A stretch of 64,000 nucleotides of DNA from Dethiosulfovibrio russensis. GTDB lineage: Bacteria > Synergistota > Synergistia > Synergistales > Dethiosulfovibrionaceae. Position 1 is the stretch's first letter. Each line of letters begins with the position of its first letter. A program made the position numbers and the translations under genes. Below the pieces are notes generated by a model. That model did no database searches. It was not told where the DNA came from and worked only from the letters and a program-made list of their open reading frames with translations. Location of the stretch: assembly GCF_021568855.1 (NCBI RefSeq), contig NZ_JAKGUG010000005.1, positions 219,835 to 283,834 of the forward strand. Direction: 5' to 3'. Of this stretch, positions 51,430-60,527 are shown piece by piece.

Positions 51430-54400
51430 ATGAAAAAAGTTTTCATGCTGTATCTGGCGTTATGCCTCGCATCTATTTCGAGTTTTGCCTCCCCCTCTCC
51501 AGGTCAGACAAGGGGAGACCCCTACCTGGAGGGCAAAAAAGTGCTGATGATAAGCTCTTACCATCCGGGTTTCACTACCTTCTTCCCACAGGTAGAAGGT
51601 GTCAAGTCCGTGTTGGACCCGGAAAGGATAGCCCTGGACGTCGAATTCATGGACACCAAAAGGTTCGACGACGAGGAAAACCTGGCGAGATTCCGCTCTC
51701 TCATCGAGGCAAAACTTGACCAACTTCCCCGGTACGATGCGGTCCTTACAGCGGACGACGCCGCTTTGAGGTTCGCCCTGGAGCACGGAAAAAAACTTTT
51801 CCCGGATACTCCAATGGTGTTCTGCGGGGTCAACGACATAGACCTGGCCTCGAGGCAAAACTCCGACCCCCTGGTCACAGGGGTAGTCGAGGACGTCTCC
51901 ATGAGGGGTACGCTGGAACTGATCAAACTCCTACAGCCAGAGGTCAAGGAGATCGTGGCCATATCGGACGGAACCGTATCGGGAGTAGCGGACGCCAGGA
52001 AATTCCGCTCCATAGGCTTCGCCCTGGAAGGGGTAGAGTTCTCTCTTATCTCCCTCAAGGACCTGTCCTGGAAAGAAGCCCGCGAAAGGCTGAAATCCTT
52101 CGACGACGAGGCAGCGGCCTTGCTCTTGTCTGCTTACCTCGACTACGAGGGAATCTCCAAATCCTTCGAGGAGGGCCTTGAATACCTCACGGACGGACTG
52201 AATATTCCCGTTTACCACCTCTGGGCCCACGGCATAGGGAAGGGCCTGTTGGGCGGACGGATAATCTCCCAGAAAGAGCAGGGCCGAAACGCCGCCAAGA
52301 TGGTCGTCCAGATACTTAAGGGAACCTCTCCGAAGGATATACCGGTACTCACGGAGAGCCCTAACAGCTACCTATTCGACCACGCCCAGCTCGAACGTTT
52401 CGACATCCCATCCTACAGGCTGCCTGAAGACTCCATCGTCATCGGAAAACCCGTTCCGTTTTATGAATGCGAGCCCATCGTGTTCTGGGCGATTCTAGGA
52501 TTTGCCGGTCTACTAACCCCTATCTCGCTTCTAACCACCTATCTGTTTCTAAAAGGCAAAAAGGACTCACTAGCTCTGAGGGAAAGCGAAAAACGATACA
52601 GATCACTCATAAAGAACGCCTCGGAGGGAATACTGGTGACGGCCCTGCCGGACAGAGAGATACTGTACGCTAACCCTGCCATGACCGAGATGTTGGGCTA
52701 CCCCTACATGGGAATAAGGGGCAAAAACGAATCCGAGATCCACCCCGACCGCTCAGCCGGAGTCGACCCTCACGGCAAGCCCGGCAAAGCAGAGATCGAC
52801 TTCATGAGATCCGACGGATCGGTATTCGTCGCCGAGGAAAACTGGACCAAGATAGCCGTCGACGGCAAACCCGCCCTTCTGGGATTCGTGACTGACGTCA
52901 CGGAGAGACGCAGGATCGACGAGGAACTGAGAAAACACAGAGAAGAACTGGAACGGACGGTAAAGGAGAGGACTGCGGAGCTCGAGCAAGCCAAGGTGGA
53001 CGCGCTGTCTCTGGCCGCCAGAGCTCAAGAAGAGAACAGAAAAGCCAACGAGACCCTGGAGAAACTGGCCAGATCGGAAAAGATGATCATAGACGCCAAG
53101 GACGCCGCCGACGAGGCCAACAGGGCCAAAAGCGACTTTCTGGCTACCATGAGCCACGAGATAAGGACCCCTCTCAACGCCATCATAGGGCTCAGCCAAC
53201 TCCTGTTAAGGGAGGATCTCTCGGAGAGACACAGAGACAGGATAGCCAAGATAGACTCGTCCGGCAAGACACTGCTGGCCATAATAGACGATATATTGGA
53301 CTTCTCGAAGATAGAGGCGGACAAGCTCGAGATAGAGAGGATCCCCTTCTCCCTGGAGAGAATTGTCTCCGAGACGGTGGACGCTTTCTCACTGGAGGCG
53401 GAAAGAAAACGGGTGGAATTACACATGGAGATCTCTCCGGACCTTCCGTCGTCCGTTCTGGGAGATCCCTTCAGGATAAGACAGATACTGAACAACCTCA
53501 TCAGCAACGCCATCAAGTTCACCGAAGAGGGAGACATAATCGTATCCCTAAGACAGGGCAGCCGATACGAGGACAAGATGGAGCTGATATTCTCCGTCTC
53601 CGACACAGGGATCGGCATGACGGACGAACAGCTGAAGCGAATTTTCGACCCATTCATACAGGCCGACAGCTCTACCACCAGGAAATACAGGGGAACGGGC
53701 CTCGGCCTCTCCATATCCCATAAATTATGCAAGCTCATGGGAGGGAATATAAGGGCAGAGAGCCGTCTCGGAGAGGGCAGCGCTTTCACATTCTCCATCA
53801 CGGTAGGCATCATGGACGGAGAGAACAGAACGATATACAGACCTCAGGATAAAACCCTGTCGGCATTGACGAACCTGAGAATACTCGTCGTGGACGACAA
53901 CCCCATAGCGAGAAAGATCCTCCGGGAGATGCTAAGGTCCATGGCCTTCGACGTTGAGACGGTCTCCTCCGGAGAGGACGCTATAGCCAGACTTAAAGCC
54001 TCCGAAGAGGAGGGCCTCTCCTTCGACATAGTGATAATGGACTGGAAGATGCCCCGGATGGACGGAATAGAGACAGCCATAAAAATCTCGGAATCCGGGT
54101 TGAACGAATCTCCGAGGCTTCTCATGGTGACAGGTCATCGTAGAGCCGAGATACTGGAAAAGGCCAGATCGTCTGGATTCATCGACGTCCTGTCCAAGCC
54201 TGTCCAGCCCTCTTCCCTGTTGGACTCCATAATGGAGTCCATATCGAAAGGACACCCCGACAAAACCTACGGCAACGATGCAGGACCGACGGACTTTATC
54301 GAGGAAAAACTCCGGGGAGCCAAGATCCTCGTAGTGGAGGACAACGATCTGAACCTGGAGGTCGCCACCGGAATTCTTCAACAAGCGGGAGCGATGGTGA

Positions 54401-55356
54401 TACCCGCTAAGAACGGACGAAAAGCGGTCGAGAGCTTCTCGAAAGACCACTTAGACCTGATACTCATGGACGTTCAGATGCCGGAGATGGACGGTTTCGA
54501 GGCAACAGAGATAATCAGAGAAAAAGAAAGCGAGGAGAAGAAACGGAAGAGAACCCCCATCGTGGCCATGACAGCCCATGCCATGTCGGGAGACAGAGAG
54601 AGATGCATAGAGGCAGGCATGGACGACTACGTCACCAAGCCCATAGATCGGGATATACTGATAGACACGTCCTGCCGGTGGATATTCGGAAAATCTTTTA
54701 AAGGAAGGGACTATCCCACCGCCCCTGCCGACGAAAAGATCCCGGAGAAACTCCGGATAAAGGGAATAGACCCAGAGATGGGAATATATCGGACGGGATC
54801 GGACCTAGAGGGATACGTTCGATTCCTCCGAAAGTTCGTGGAACAATTCCACGACACCGCCTCCGACGTAGCGAAAGCCATCGACGCCGACGATGACGGA
54901 AGAGCCGCCTGGGAACTTCACTCCCTAAAGGGCACCGCCGGCAACCTAGGACTGATAGAGCTCCAGGAGATATCGGAACTGCTGGAATCGGCGGTCCGAA
55001 AGGATAGGGAAAACATACCACCCGTACTTGAGGCTTTCGAAAAGGTACATAGAAGAACGCTGGAGGATCTACAGAAGGCAATACCCTCTGAAACGGAAGA
55101 GGGTAAGAAGAGAAACGACCGAAACGCCTCGACCGACGGAGCATCGAGGATAGAGGATCTGAAATCGCTGCTCGACAGGAGACAGCCTCAACCGGCCCTC
55201 TCCATACTGGAGGAAACCGTCTGGCCCGAAGAGATAAAGGAGGAGATCGAAAGGATATCGAGTGCCGTAAAGAGATATCGTTTCGAAGATGCCATTCCCA
55301 TTGCTGAAAGGCTGAGCAAAAAGCTCGAGGCTATCTCTGAAGGAGGGCTCCCATGA
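51430..55356 (+). CDS. Hybrid histidine kinase with ABC-type solute-binding sensor
   Basis: A 1308-residue multidomain sensor. Order: signal peptide; periplasmic ABC_sub_bind domain, about 35-330 (KVLMISSYHPGFTTFFPQVEGV, DTPMVFCGVNDID); transmembrane helix, about 350-372; PAS, about 385-500; coiled coil; HisKA with His576 (MSHEIRTPLNAI); HATPase, about 630-800 (GTGLGLSIS); receiver 1 with Asp871 (IMDWKMPRMDG); receiver 2 with Asp1014 (LMDVQMPEMDG); and an HPt domain with His1164 (ELHSLKGTAGNLGL). The chain is a complete phosphorelay. Its stop overlaps the REC-HD-GYP gene, the obvious final phosphate acceptor. Confidence 0.94.
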   Translation: MKKVFMLYLALCLASISSFASPSPGQTRGDPYLEGKKVLMISSYHPGFTTFFPQVEGVKSVLDPERIALDVEFMDTKRFDDEENLARFRSLIEAKLDQLPRYDAVLTADDAALRFALEHGKKLFPDTPMVFCGVNDIDLASRQNSDPLVTGVVEDVSMRGTLELIKLLQPEVKEIVAISDGTVSGVADARKFRSIGFALEGVEFSLISLKDLSWKEARERLKSFDDEAAALLLSAYLDYEGISKSFEEGLEYLTDGLNIPVYHLWAHGIGKGLLGGRIISQKEQGRNAAKMVVQILKGTSPKDIPVLTESPNSYLFDHAQLERFDIPSYRLPEDSIVIGKPVPFYECEPIVFWAILGFAGLLTPISLLTTYLFLKGKKDSLALRESEKRYRSLIKNASEGILVTALPDREILYANPAMTEMLGYPYMGIRGKNESEIHPDRSAGVDPHGKPGKAEIDFMRSDGSVFVAEENWTKIAVDGKPALLGFVTDVTERRRIDEELRKHREELERTVKERTAELEQAKVDALSLAARAQEENRKANETLEKLARSEKMIIDAKDAADEANRAKSDFLATMSHEIRTPLNAIIGLSQLLLREDLSERHRDRIAKIDSSGKTLLAIIDDILDFSKIEADKLEIERIPFSLERIVSETVDAFSLEAERKRVELHMEISPDLPSSVLGDPFRIRQILNNLISNAIKFTEEGDIIVSLRQGSRYEDKMELIFSVSDTGIGMTDEQLKRIFDPFIQADSSTTRKYRGTGLGLSISHKLCKLMGGNIRAESRLGEGSAFTFSITVGIMDGENRTIYRPQDKTLSALTNLRILVVDDNPIARKILREMLRSMAFDVETVSSGEDAIARLKASEEEGLSFDIVIMDWKMPRMDGIETAIKISESGLNESPRLLMVTGHRRAEILEKARSSGFIDVLSKPVQPSSLLDSIMESISKGHPDKTYGNDAGPTDFIEEKLRGAKILVVEDNDLNLEVATGILQQAGAMVIPAKNGRKAVESFSKDHLDLILMDVQMPEMDGFEATEIIREKESEEKKRKRTPIVAMTAHAMSGDRERCIEAGMDDYVTKPIDRDILIDTSCRWIFGKSFKGRDYPTAPADEKIPEKLRIKGIDPEMGIYRTGSDLEGYVRFLRKFVEQFHDTASDVAKAIDADDDGRAAWELHSLKGTAGNLGLIELQEISELLESAVRKDRENIPPVLEAFEKVHRRTLEDLQKAIPSETEEGKKRNDRNASTDGASRIEDLKSLLDRRQPQPALSILEETVWPEEIKEEIERISSAVKRYRFEDAIPIAERLSKKLEAISEGGLP

Positions 55357-56408
55357 TCGACAACAGAAAGACCCTTTTGGTTGTAGACGACAGGGAGATA
55401 AACATAGACATAATGCTCTCATTCCTGTCCGATGAATACCAGATAAGCGTCGCCATGGACGGAGAGACTGCGCTGAGCCTGGCCCGGGAGGTCCATCCCA
55501 ACCTGATTCTACTGGATGTCATGCTTCCAGACCTGGACGGTTTCGAGGTATGCAGACGACTTAAAACCGACGGGAAGACCGATCGAATACCGGTAATCTT
55601 CGTGACTTCCCTCAACCAGGAGATGGACGAAGCCCGAGGGTTGGAACTGGGCGCGGTGGACTACATAACCAGGCCCTTCAGCCCTCCTCTCGTGATGGCC
55701 AGGATAAGAAACCATCTGGAACTGGAAAGACATCGAAACAACCTGGAAAGGCTGGTCAGGGAGAGGACAAAGGATCTTCAGATAGCTCAGCTTGCCTCGG
55801 TCCACTGTATGGCGACTCTAGCCGAGGCGAGAGATCACGACACCGGAGCCCATATACAGAGAACTAGAAAATACGTCTTGCTCCTAGGCAACGACCTTGC
55901 GAAAACAAACAGGAGAGATAGACGGATCACGGAAAGAGAGGTCGACCTAATGGCCCAGACGTCTCCCCTACACGACGTGGGGAAGATCGGCCTACCGGAC
56001 AAAATCCTGTTGAAACCGGGTAAACTAACTCCCAAGGAGTTCGACGAGATGAAACGACACACCATATACGGTGGAGACATCCTACGAAACGTCGAGAGAG
56101 AGATGGGCTCCGTGCCTTTTCTGGTTATGGCCAGGGAAATAGCGGAAAATCATCACGAAAAATGGGATGGCTCTGGCTATCCCAGAGGCCTGTCCGGACC
56201 ACAGATACCGCTCTCTGCCAGGATAATGGCCGTCGCCGACGTGTACGACGCACTGAGAAGCTCCCGCCCCTACAAGGAAGCTTTCTCTCACGAAAAAGCG
56301 GTATCCATAATGACCGATGGGTCGGAGGGGCATTTCGACCCAGTCCTGATAGAGAGATTTCTCGAGTTGCAAGATCAGTTCGACAGGGTCTCCAGACAGA
56401 CGAAATAG
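55353..56408 (+). CDS. Response regulator with HD-GYP output (RpfG-like)
   Basis: A 351-residue cytoplasmic response regulator. The receiver domain occupies 1-125 (LLVVDDREINIDIM; phospho-acceptor in LILLDVMLPDLDG). A coiled linker precedes the HD-GYP phosphodiesterase domain, about 150-340, with LHDVGKIGLPDKIL, HHEKWDGSGYPRGL and ADVYDALRSSRPYKEAF. It overlaps the hybrid kinase gene by 4 bases and should convert that kinase's phosphorelay into cyclic-di-GMP breakdown. Confidence 0.94.
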   Translation: MIDNRKTLLVVDDREINIDIMLSFLSDEYQISVAMDGETALSLAREVHPNLILLDVMLPDLDGFEVCRRLKTDGKTDRIPVIFVTSLNQEMDEARGLELGAVDYITRPFSPPLVMARIRNHLELERHRNNLERLVRERTKDLQIAQLASVHCMATLAEARDHDTGAHIQRTRKYVLLLGNDLAKTNRRDRRITEREVDLMAQTSPLHDVGKIGLPDKILLKPGKLTPKEFDEMKRHTIYGGDILRNVEREMGSVPFLVMAREIAENHHEKWDGSGYPRGLSGPQIPLSARIMAVADVYDALRSSRPYKEAFSHEKAVSIMTDGSEGHFDPVLIERFLELQDQFDRVSRQTK

Positions 56409-56427
56409 TTTCGGCCCCCCGACCACA

Positions 56428-56471
56428 GCACCGACCGTGCGAAAACCGCACGGTCGGTGCGCTTTTCGCAC
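56428..56471. promoter_or_regulatory. Tandem GTGCG-N5-CGCAC dyads (possible activator sites, also a terminator hairpin)
   Basis: A perfect 14-bp hairpin (56428-56441 with 56447-56460) follows the REC-HD-GYP gene and could end its transcript, as CTTTT lies next to it. The same bases contain two identical dyads, GTGCG-N5-CGCAC, centred at 56444 and 56464, exactly 20 bp apart. They lie about 150 and 130 bases before the start site predicted from the sigma-54 promoter at 56567. That is the spacing and distance usual for enhancer sites of NtrC-type activators. Confidence 0.6.
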
Positions 56472-56566
56472 CCACTCCAGTCGAACGGACCCCGGGCACA
56501 CAAAGTAGAAGACAGCACAAACGCTGGAATAGCCGCATTTTTCCATCTTGAGAAAAAAGTAGCATC

Positions 56567-56582
56567 TGGCAACTTTTTTGCT
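56567..56582 (+). promoter_or_regulatory. Sigma-54 (-24/-12) promoter of the 5-oxoproline operon
   Basis: The sequence TGGCAACTTTTTTGCT has GG (56568-56569) and GC (56580-56581) separated by exactly 10 bases, within TGGCA and TTGCT contexts close to consensus. The predicted start is near 56593, 35 bases before the ATG. An rpoN gene and a sigma-54 activator gene lie a few kilobases upstream. Confidence 0.75.
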
Positions 56583-56627
56583 TTTACCCCTATAGAGAGC
56601 CATCATCTTTATATCGGAGGTGCTTTT

Positions 56628-57851
56628 ATGTCCACGGAAAAGATCACTTTAGGAGACGAAAAGGCGAAACAGGGCAGCACTTTAAGCGTGCTGATGGGGG
56701 CAGCCTTCCTCATGGCCACATCCGCCATAGGGCCGGGATTCTTGACCCAGACGGCGGTGTTCACGGAGAAAATGCAGCTGGCCTTCGCCTTCGCCATTCT
56801 GGCGTCGGTGCTGATCGACATAGTGGTCCAGATGAACATATGGAGGATACTGGCCGTATCGGGAATGAGGGCCCAAGACGTGGCGAACAAAGTGCTCCCG
56901 GGCCTGGGATATTTCATAGCCTTCGCCGTAGCCCTGGGCGGTCTGGTGTTCAACATAGGCAACGTAGGAGGGGCGGCCATGGGAGTCAACGTCCTGACCG
57001 GCCTTCCCATACCGGTCGGAGCTAGTATCAGCGCCCTCATAGCCATCTTCATCTTCCTCCGCAAGGAGATGGGGAACGCAATGGACAAGTTCACCCAGAT
57101 CTTGGGTTTCGTTATGATAGCCATGGTGCTGTTCATGGTCTTCAGGACCCATCCTCCCGTAGGAGCCGCCCTTAAAGAGGCCGTGTTACCCTCACATATC
57201 GACTGGATGATCGTCCTCACCCTTGTCGGAGGAACCGTCGGAGGATACATCTCCTTCGCCGGAGCCCACAGGATAATAGACGCCGGCCTCACCGGCGAGG
57301 AGAACATCGGGGCCATAAGCAAGGGATCCATCAACGCCGTCGCAATAACCGGCATCATGAGGTTCCTTCTCTTCCTGGCGATCCTGGGAGTCGTCATGAT
57401 GGGGCACCCCCTCGACCCGACCAATCCCCCCGCATCGGCTTTCCAGATTGGAGCGGGAGACCTGGGCTACAAGATCTTCGGAATAATCCTCTGGGCCGCC
57501 GGGATCACCTCTGTCATAGGGGCCTCCTACACGTCCATATCCTTCCTCAGGACCCTCTTCAAATCGGTAGGCGATCACTACAGGGCCTGGATGATAGGGT
57601 TCATAGTGTTCTCCACCGCCATACTCGCTACGATAGGCAAACCGGTCGCCCTTCTTATCTTCGCCGGATCGATCAACGGTCTCATACTGCCTCTGGCCCT
57701 GATATCGGTGCTTCTTGCGGCGCATAGAAAGGACATCGTAGGAACCTACAGACACCCCATGTGGATGTCCATCATAGGCTACGTCATGGCGGCCTTCACC
57801 ATGTGGATGGGGGTCAAATCACTCAGCAAGATTATGGCGCTGTTCTCATGA
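56628..57851 (+). CDS. NRAMP-related transporter of the 5-oxoproline cluster (YcsG-like)
   Basis: A 407-residue membrane protein with about eleven hydrophobic segments and clear NRAMP-family ancestry. The metal-binding motifs of true NRAMP proteins are not kept: the TM1 Asp-Pro-Gly-Asn motif reads Gly35-Pro-Gly-Phe38, and the TM6 Met-Pro-His region reads AGAH. Manganese or iron transport is therefore doubtful. As with YcsG beside YcsF/KipI/KipA in Bacillus, it is encoded with the 5-oxoprolinase genes and may import 5-oxoproline or a related compound (inference). ATG 56628 follows CGGAGGTG; upstream in-frame codons lie before the promoter. Confidence 0.85.
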   Translation: MSTEKITLGDEKAKQGSTLSVLMGAAFLMATSAIGPGFLTQTAVFTEKMQLAFAFAILASVLIDIVVQMNIWRILAVSGMRAQDVANKVLPGLGYFIAFAVALGGLVFNIGNVGGAAMGVNVLTGLPIPVGASISALIAIFIFLRKEMGNAMDKFTQILGFVMIAMVLFMVFRTHPPVGAALKEAVLPSHIDWMIVLTLVGGTVGGYISFAGAHRIIDAGLTGEENIGAISKGSINAVAITGIMRFLLFLAILGVVMMGHPLDPTNPPASAFQIGAGDLGYKIFGIILWAAGITSVIGASYTSISFLRTLFKSVGDHYRAWMIGFIVFSTAILATIGKPVALLIFAGSINGLILPLALISVLLAAHRKDIVGTYRHPMWMSIIGYVMAAFTMWMGVKSLSKIMALFS

Positions 57852-57859
57852 TAGGACTC

Positions 57860-57915
57860 AATCGACCGTAAGACTATAATGAAGCCGGGAGCCTACGACG
57901 CTCCCGGCCACGTCG
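57860..57915 (+). other. Intercistronic hairpin before pxpB
   Basis: A perfect 9-bp stem GCCGGGAGC / GCTCCCGGC (57884-57908) is enclosed by a wider pairing of ATCGAC with GTCGAT, the right arm of which ends just before the AGGAGG ribosome site. There is no T run. It may adjust stability or translation between the transporter and pxpB. Confidence 0.5.
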
Positions 57916-57932
57916 ATTAGGAGGGAACGCCG

Positions 57933-58676
57933 ATGAAAGAGACAGAACCAAAGATACGGCCAGCCGGAGACTCCTGCCTGGTCGTCGATTTCGGAAACGC
58001 CATAGCCCTGGAGATAAACGCCAAGGTACAGACCCTTAGATCCAATCTGGAGGCCCGTCCCGTTCCGGGCATCATGGAGCTCATGCCCACATATCGATCT
58101 CTCGCCGTCTATTTCGATCCGATGGAGACGAATCTGGAGGGGCTTCGAGAGACCATATCGGCCGAAATAGGATCGATAGACGAGCAAGTCGAGATAGGAT
58201 CCAAAGAGGCCGTCATTCCGGTATGCTACGGCGGCGAATACGGTCCGGATCTCGAATCGGTGGCGAAACACCACGGGATATCCGAGGAAGAGGTCATACG
58301 CCGTCACTGCTCCAACAGCTGCTACTGCTACATGCTGGGCTTCACCCCCGGATTCTCCTATCTGGGAGGAATGGACGAATCCATAGCCACCCCCAGGTTG
58401 GAGACCCCCAGAGAGCTGATACCGGCTGGCAGCGTCGGCATAGCGGGCAAGCAGACCGGGATCTACCCCATAGACAGCCCCGGAGGCTGGCAGCTTATAG
58501 GGCGCACTCCCCTGGTGATGTACGACCCGGCCAGAGAGCCCGCCACCCTTCTCGACGCAGGGCTCTGGATTCGATTCCGCCCGGTCCAAAAGGACGAATA
58601 TCTGGACATCAGGGAAAAGGCAATTAAAAACGCCTATGAGCTGGAGATAGTCGAGAAGGGAGATGGGACACTATGA
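57933..58676 (+). CDS. pxpB: 5-oxoprolinase subunit PxpB (KipI homologue)
   Basis: A 247-residue subunit of the prokaryotic ATP-dependent 5-oxoprolinase, which opens 5-oxoproline to glutamate. The family core is obvious: YMLGFTPGFSYLGGMDESIATPRLETPR, AGSVGIAGKQTGIYPIDSPGGWQLIGRTP. Length matches KipI/YbgJ. ATG behind AGGAGGG. It overlaps pxpC by 4 bases, as usual for the two subunits, which form a complex and in some bacteria are fused. Confidence 0.95.
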   Translation: MKETEPKIRPAGDSCLVVDFGNAIALEINAKVQTLRSNLEARPVPGIMELMPTYRSLAVYFDPMETNLEGLRETISAEIGSIDEQVEIGSKEAVIPVCYGGEYGPDLESVAKHHGISEEEVIRRHCSNSCYCYMLGFTPGFSYLGGMDESIATPRLETPRELIPAGSVGIAGKQTGIYPIDSPGGWQLIGRTPLVMYDPAREPATLLDAGLWIRFRPVQKDEYLDIREKAIKNAYELEIVEKGDGTL

Positions 58677-59737
58677 AGCTGCTCGTCCGATCTCCAGGCA
58701 TATTGACCACCGTGCAGGACCTGGGCAGATGGGGACATCAGGCCATAGGCATGCCGGTCGCCGGAGCGATGGACCCAATGGCGCTTCGCAGAGGAAACAT
58801 CATGGTCCACAACGACCCCGGAGCTGCCGCCCTGGAGATAACCGTCGTAGGGCCGAAATTGGCGGTTCAGGGAAGTGGAATCGTGGCCCTCGCCGGAGGA
58901 GACCTGGGCATGATGGTCAACGGAACCCACGTACAACCCTGGACGACCGTCGCGGTAAAGGACGGCGACGTCGTCTCCTTCTCCGGGATGAAAGACGGCC
59001 TGTGCAGAGGCTATCTATGCGTAGCCGGAGGAATAGACATACCGCCTCTCATGGGAAGCCGCTCCACCTACCTGAGGGGTAAGATAGGCGGCCTCCAGGG
59101 CAGAGCCCTCAAGGCCGGAGACGAGCTGGAAACAGGCTCTCCCTACATCCTAGGGAAGAGATGCATCGGCTTCGTGTGTCCCGAAGATCTCAGGCCGGAC
59201 TACTCCCCCTCCCGCCGAATGGACGTGGTTCCCGGCCCTCAGGACGACCTCTTCACCGACGAGGGAATAAAGACCTTCCTATCCGAGGAATACGTCGTCT
59301 CCGCCGCCGCGGACCGCATGGGCTACCGCATGGAGGGACCGACCATAGAACACGTCGACGGGGCGGATATAGTCTCCGACGCCATATGTCTAGGGGCGGT
59401 CCAGGTTCCGGGACACGGTCAACCGATCGTCATGATGGCGGACAGACAGACCACCGGGGGCTACACGAAGATAGCGGTCCTCACTGCCAACTCGGTGGCC
59501 AGACTGGCCCAGAGGCTCCCGGGACAACCGGTACGTTTCTCCGCCATGAGCCAGGATCAGGCCATAATCGAGGCCAGAGAGGAAAGAGGTCGACTGGAAT
59601 CCCTCAGACTGGCCCTCGAAGGCTGGATAGCCGATCCGGCGAGAGACGAAAAGGAACTGGTCGAACCGGCAACGGAGGGACAATGTCGCATCACCGTCGA
59701 CGGCGAAACCTACGAGGTCCAATGGGAGAAAATCTAG
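58673..59737 (+). CDS. pxpC: 5-oxoprolinase subunit PxpC (KipA homologue)
   Basis: A 354-residue biotin-dependent-carboxyltransferase-like protein. Family blocks include SPGILTTVQDLGRWGHQAIGMPVAGAMDP, YLCVAGGIDIPPLMGSRSTY, AADRMGYRMEGP and GAVQVPGHGQPIVMMADRQTTGGYTKIAVL. It is expected to act with PxpB to phosphorylate 5-oxoproline. It is followed after 16 bases by pxpA behind GAGGAGG. Confidence 0.95.
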   Translation: MKLLVRSPGILTTVQDLGRWGHQAIGMPVAGAMDPMALRRGNIMVHNDPGAAALEITVVGPKLAVQGSGIVALAGGDLGMMVNGTHVQPWTTVAVKDGDVVSFSGMKDGLCRGYLCVAGGIDIPPLMGSRSTYLRGKIGGLQGRALKAGDELETGSPYILGKRCIGFVCPEDLRPDYSPSRRMDVVPGPQDDLFTDEGIKTFLSEEYVVSAAADRMGYRMEGPTIEHVDGADIVSDAICLGAVQVPGHGQPIVMMADRQTTGGYTKIAVLTANSVARLAQRLPGQPVRFSAMSQDQAIIEAREERGRLESLRLALEGWIADPARDEKELVEPATEGQCRITVDGETYEVQWEKI

Positions 59738-59753
59738 AGGAGGCATGACGTAG

Positions 59754-60527
59754 ATGTACAAGATAGATCTGAACAGCGATCTGGGCGAAAGCTTCGGCGC
59801 CTACACCATGGGAAGGGACGGCCAGGTTCTGGACAGCGTCTCCTCCGCCAATGTGGCCTGCGGCTTTCACGCAGGAGACCCGTCGGTCATGGTCGAGACG
59901 GTGAAGATGGCCTCGTCCAGAGGCGTCGCCATAGGGGCCCATCCGGGCTACCCCGACCTGGTCGGATTCGGACGGAGAAACCTGAAGTGCACTCCCGACC
60001 AGGTCTACGCCGACTGCCTCTACCAGATAGGGGCCATTTCCGCGACCTGCAGGGCTACGGGAACCTCGCTACAGCACGTCAAACCCCACGGAGCCATGTA
60101 CAACACCGCAGCCAAGGATCTAGAGATGGCCAGAGCCATAGCCGGTGCCGTGAAGGACGGAGGGGATAACCTGATCCTCATGGGACTGTCGGGATCGCTG
60201 TTCCAGAAGGCGGCGGAGGAAACGGGAGTTCCCTTCGCTTCGGAGGCCTTCGCCGATCGAGCCTACATGGCCGACGGAACCCTCGTCCCCAGGAGCATGG
60301 AGGGAGCGGTTATACACGACCCCGACGAGGCGGCGTCCAGGGTGGTCAGGATGATAAAAGAGGGCATCGTCACGACCCTGGCCGGAGAGGATATAGAGCT
60401 TCGCCCCCACTCGATCTGTCTGCACGGCGACACCGCCGAGGCGGTGGAGATGTCCAGAGAGCTCAGGAAGACGCTGGAGGCGGAGGGAATAGAGATAGCC
60501 AATCTCAGGGAGGTGCTGAAACTATGA
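59754..60527 (+). CDS. pxpA: 5-oxoprolinase subunit PxpA (LamB/YcsF family)
   Basis: A 257-residue member of the LamB/YcsF family, the third 5-oxoprolinase component, thought to open the activated ring to glutamate. Conserved blocks are IDLNSDLGESFGAYTMG, ANVACGFHAGDP, AIGAHPGYPDLVGFGRR, VKPHGAMYN and ICLHGD, with His and Asp residues that form the probable metal site. It overlaps the DUF1445 gene by 4 bases. Confidence 0.95.
   Translation: MYKIDLNSDLGESFGAYTMGRDGQVLDSVSSANVACGFHAGDPSVMVETVKMASSRGVAIGAHPGYPDLVGFGRRNLKCTPDQVYADCLYQIGAISATCRATGTSLQHVKPHGAMYNTAAKDLEMARAIAGAVKDGGDNLILMGLSGSLFQKAAEETGVPFASEAFADRAYMADGTLVPRSMEGAVIHDPDEAASRVVRMIKEGIVTTLAGEDIELRPHSICLHGDTAEAVEMSRELRKTLEAEGIEIANLREVLKL

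Noticed and set aside
56457..56627. N-terminal extension of the NRAMP-like protein
   Set aside because: It covers the predicted activator sites and sigma-54 promoter; ATG 56628 has a good ribosome site and gives the normal family N-terminus.
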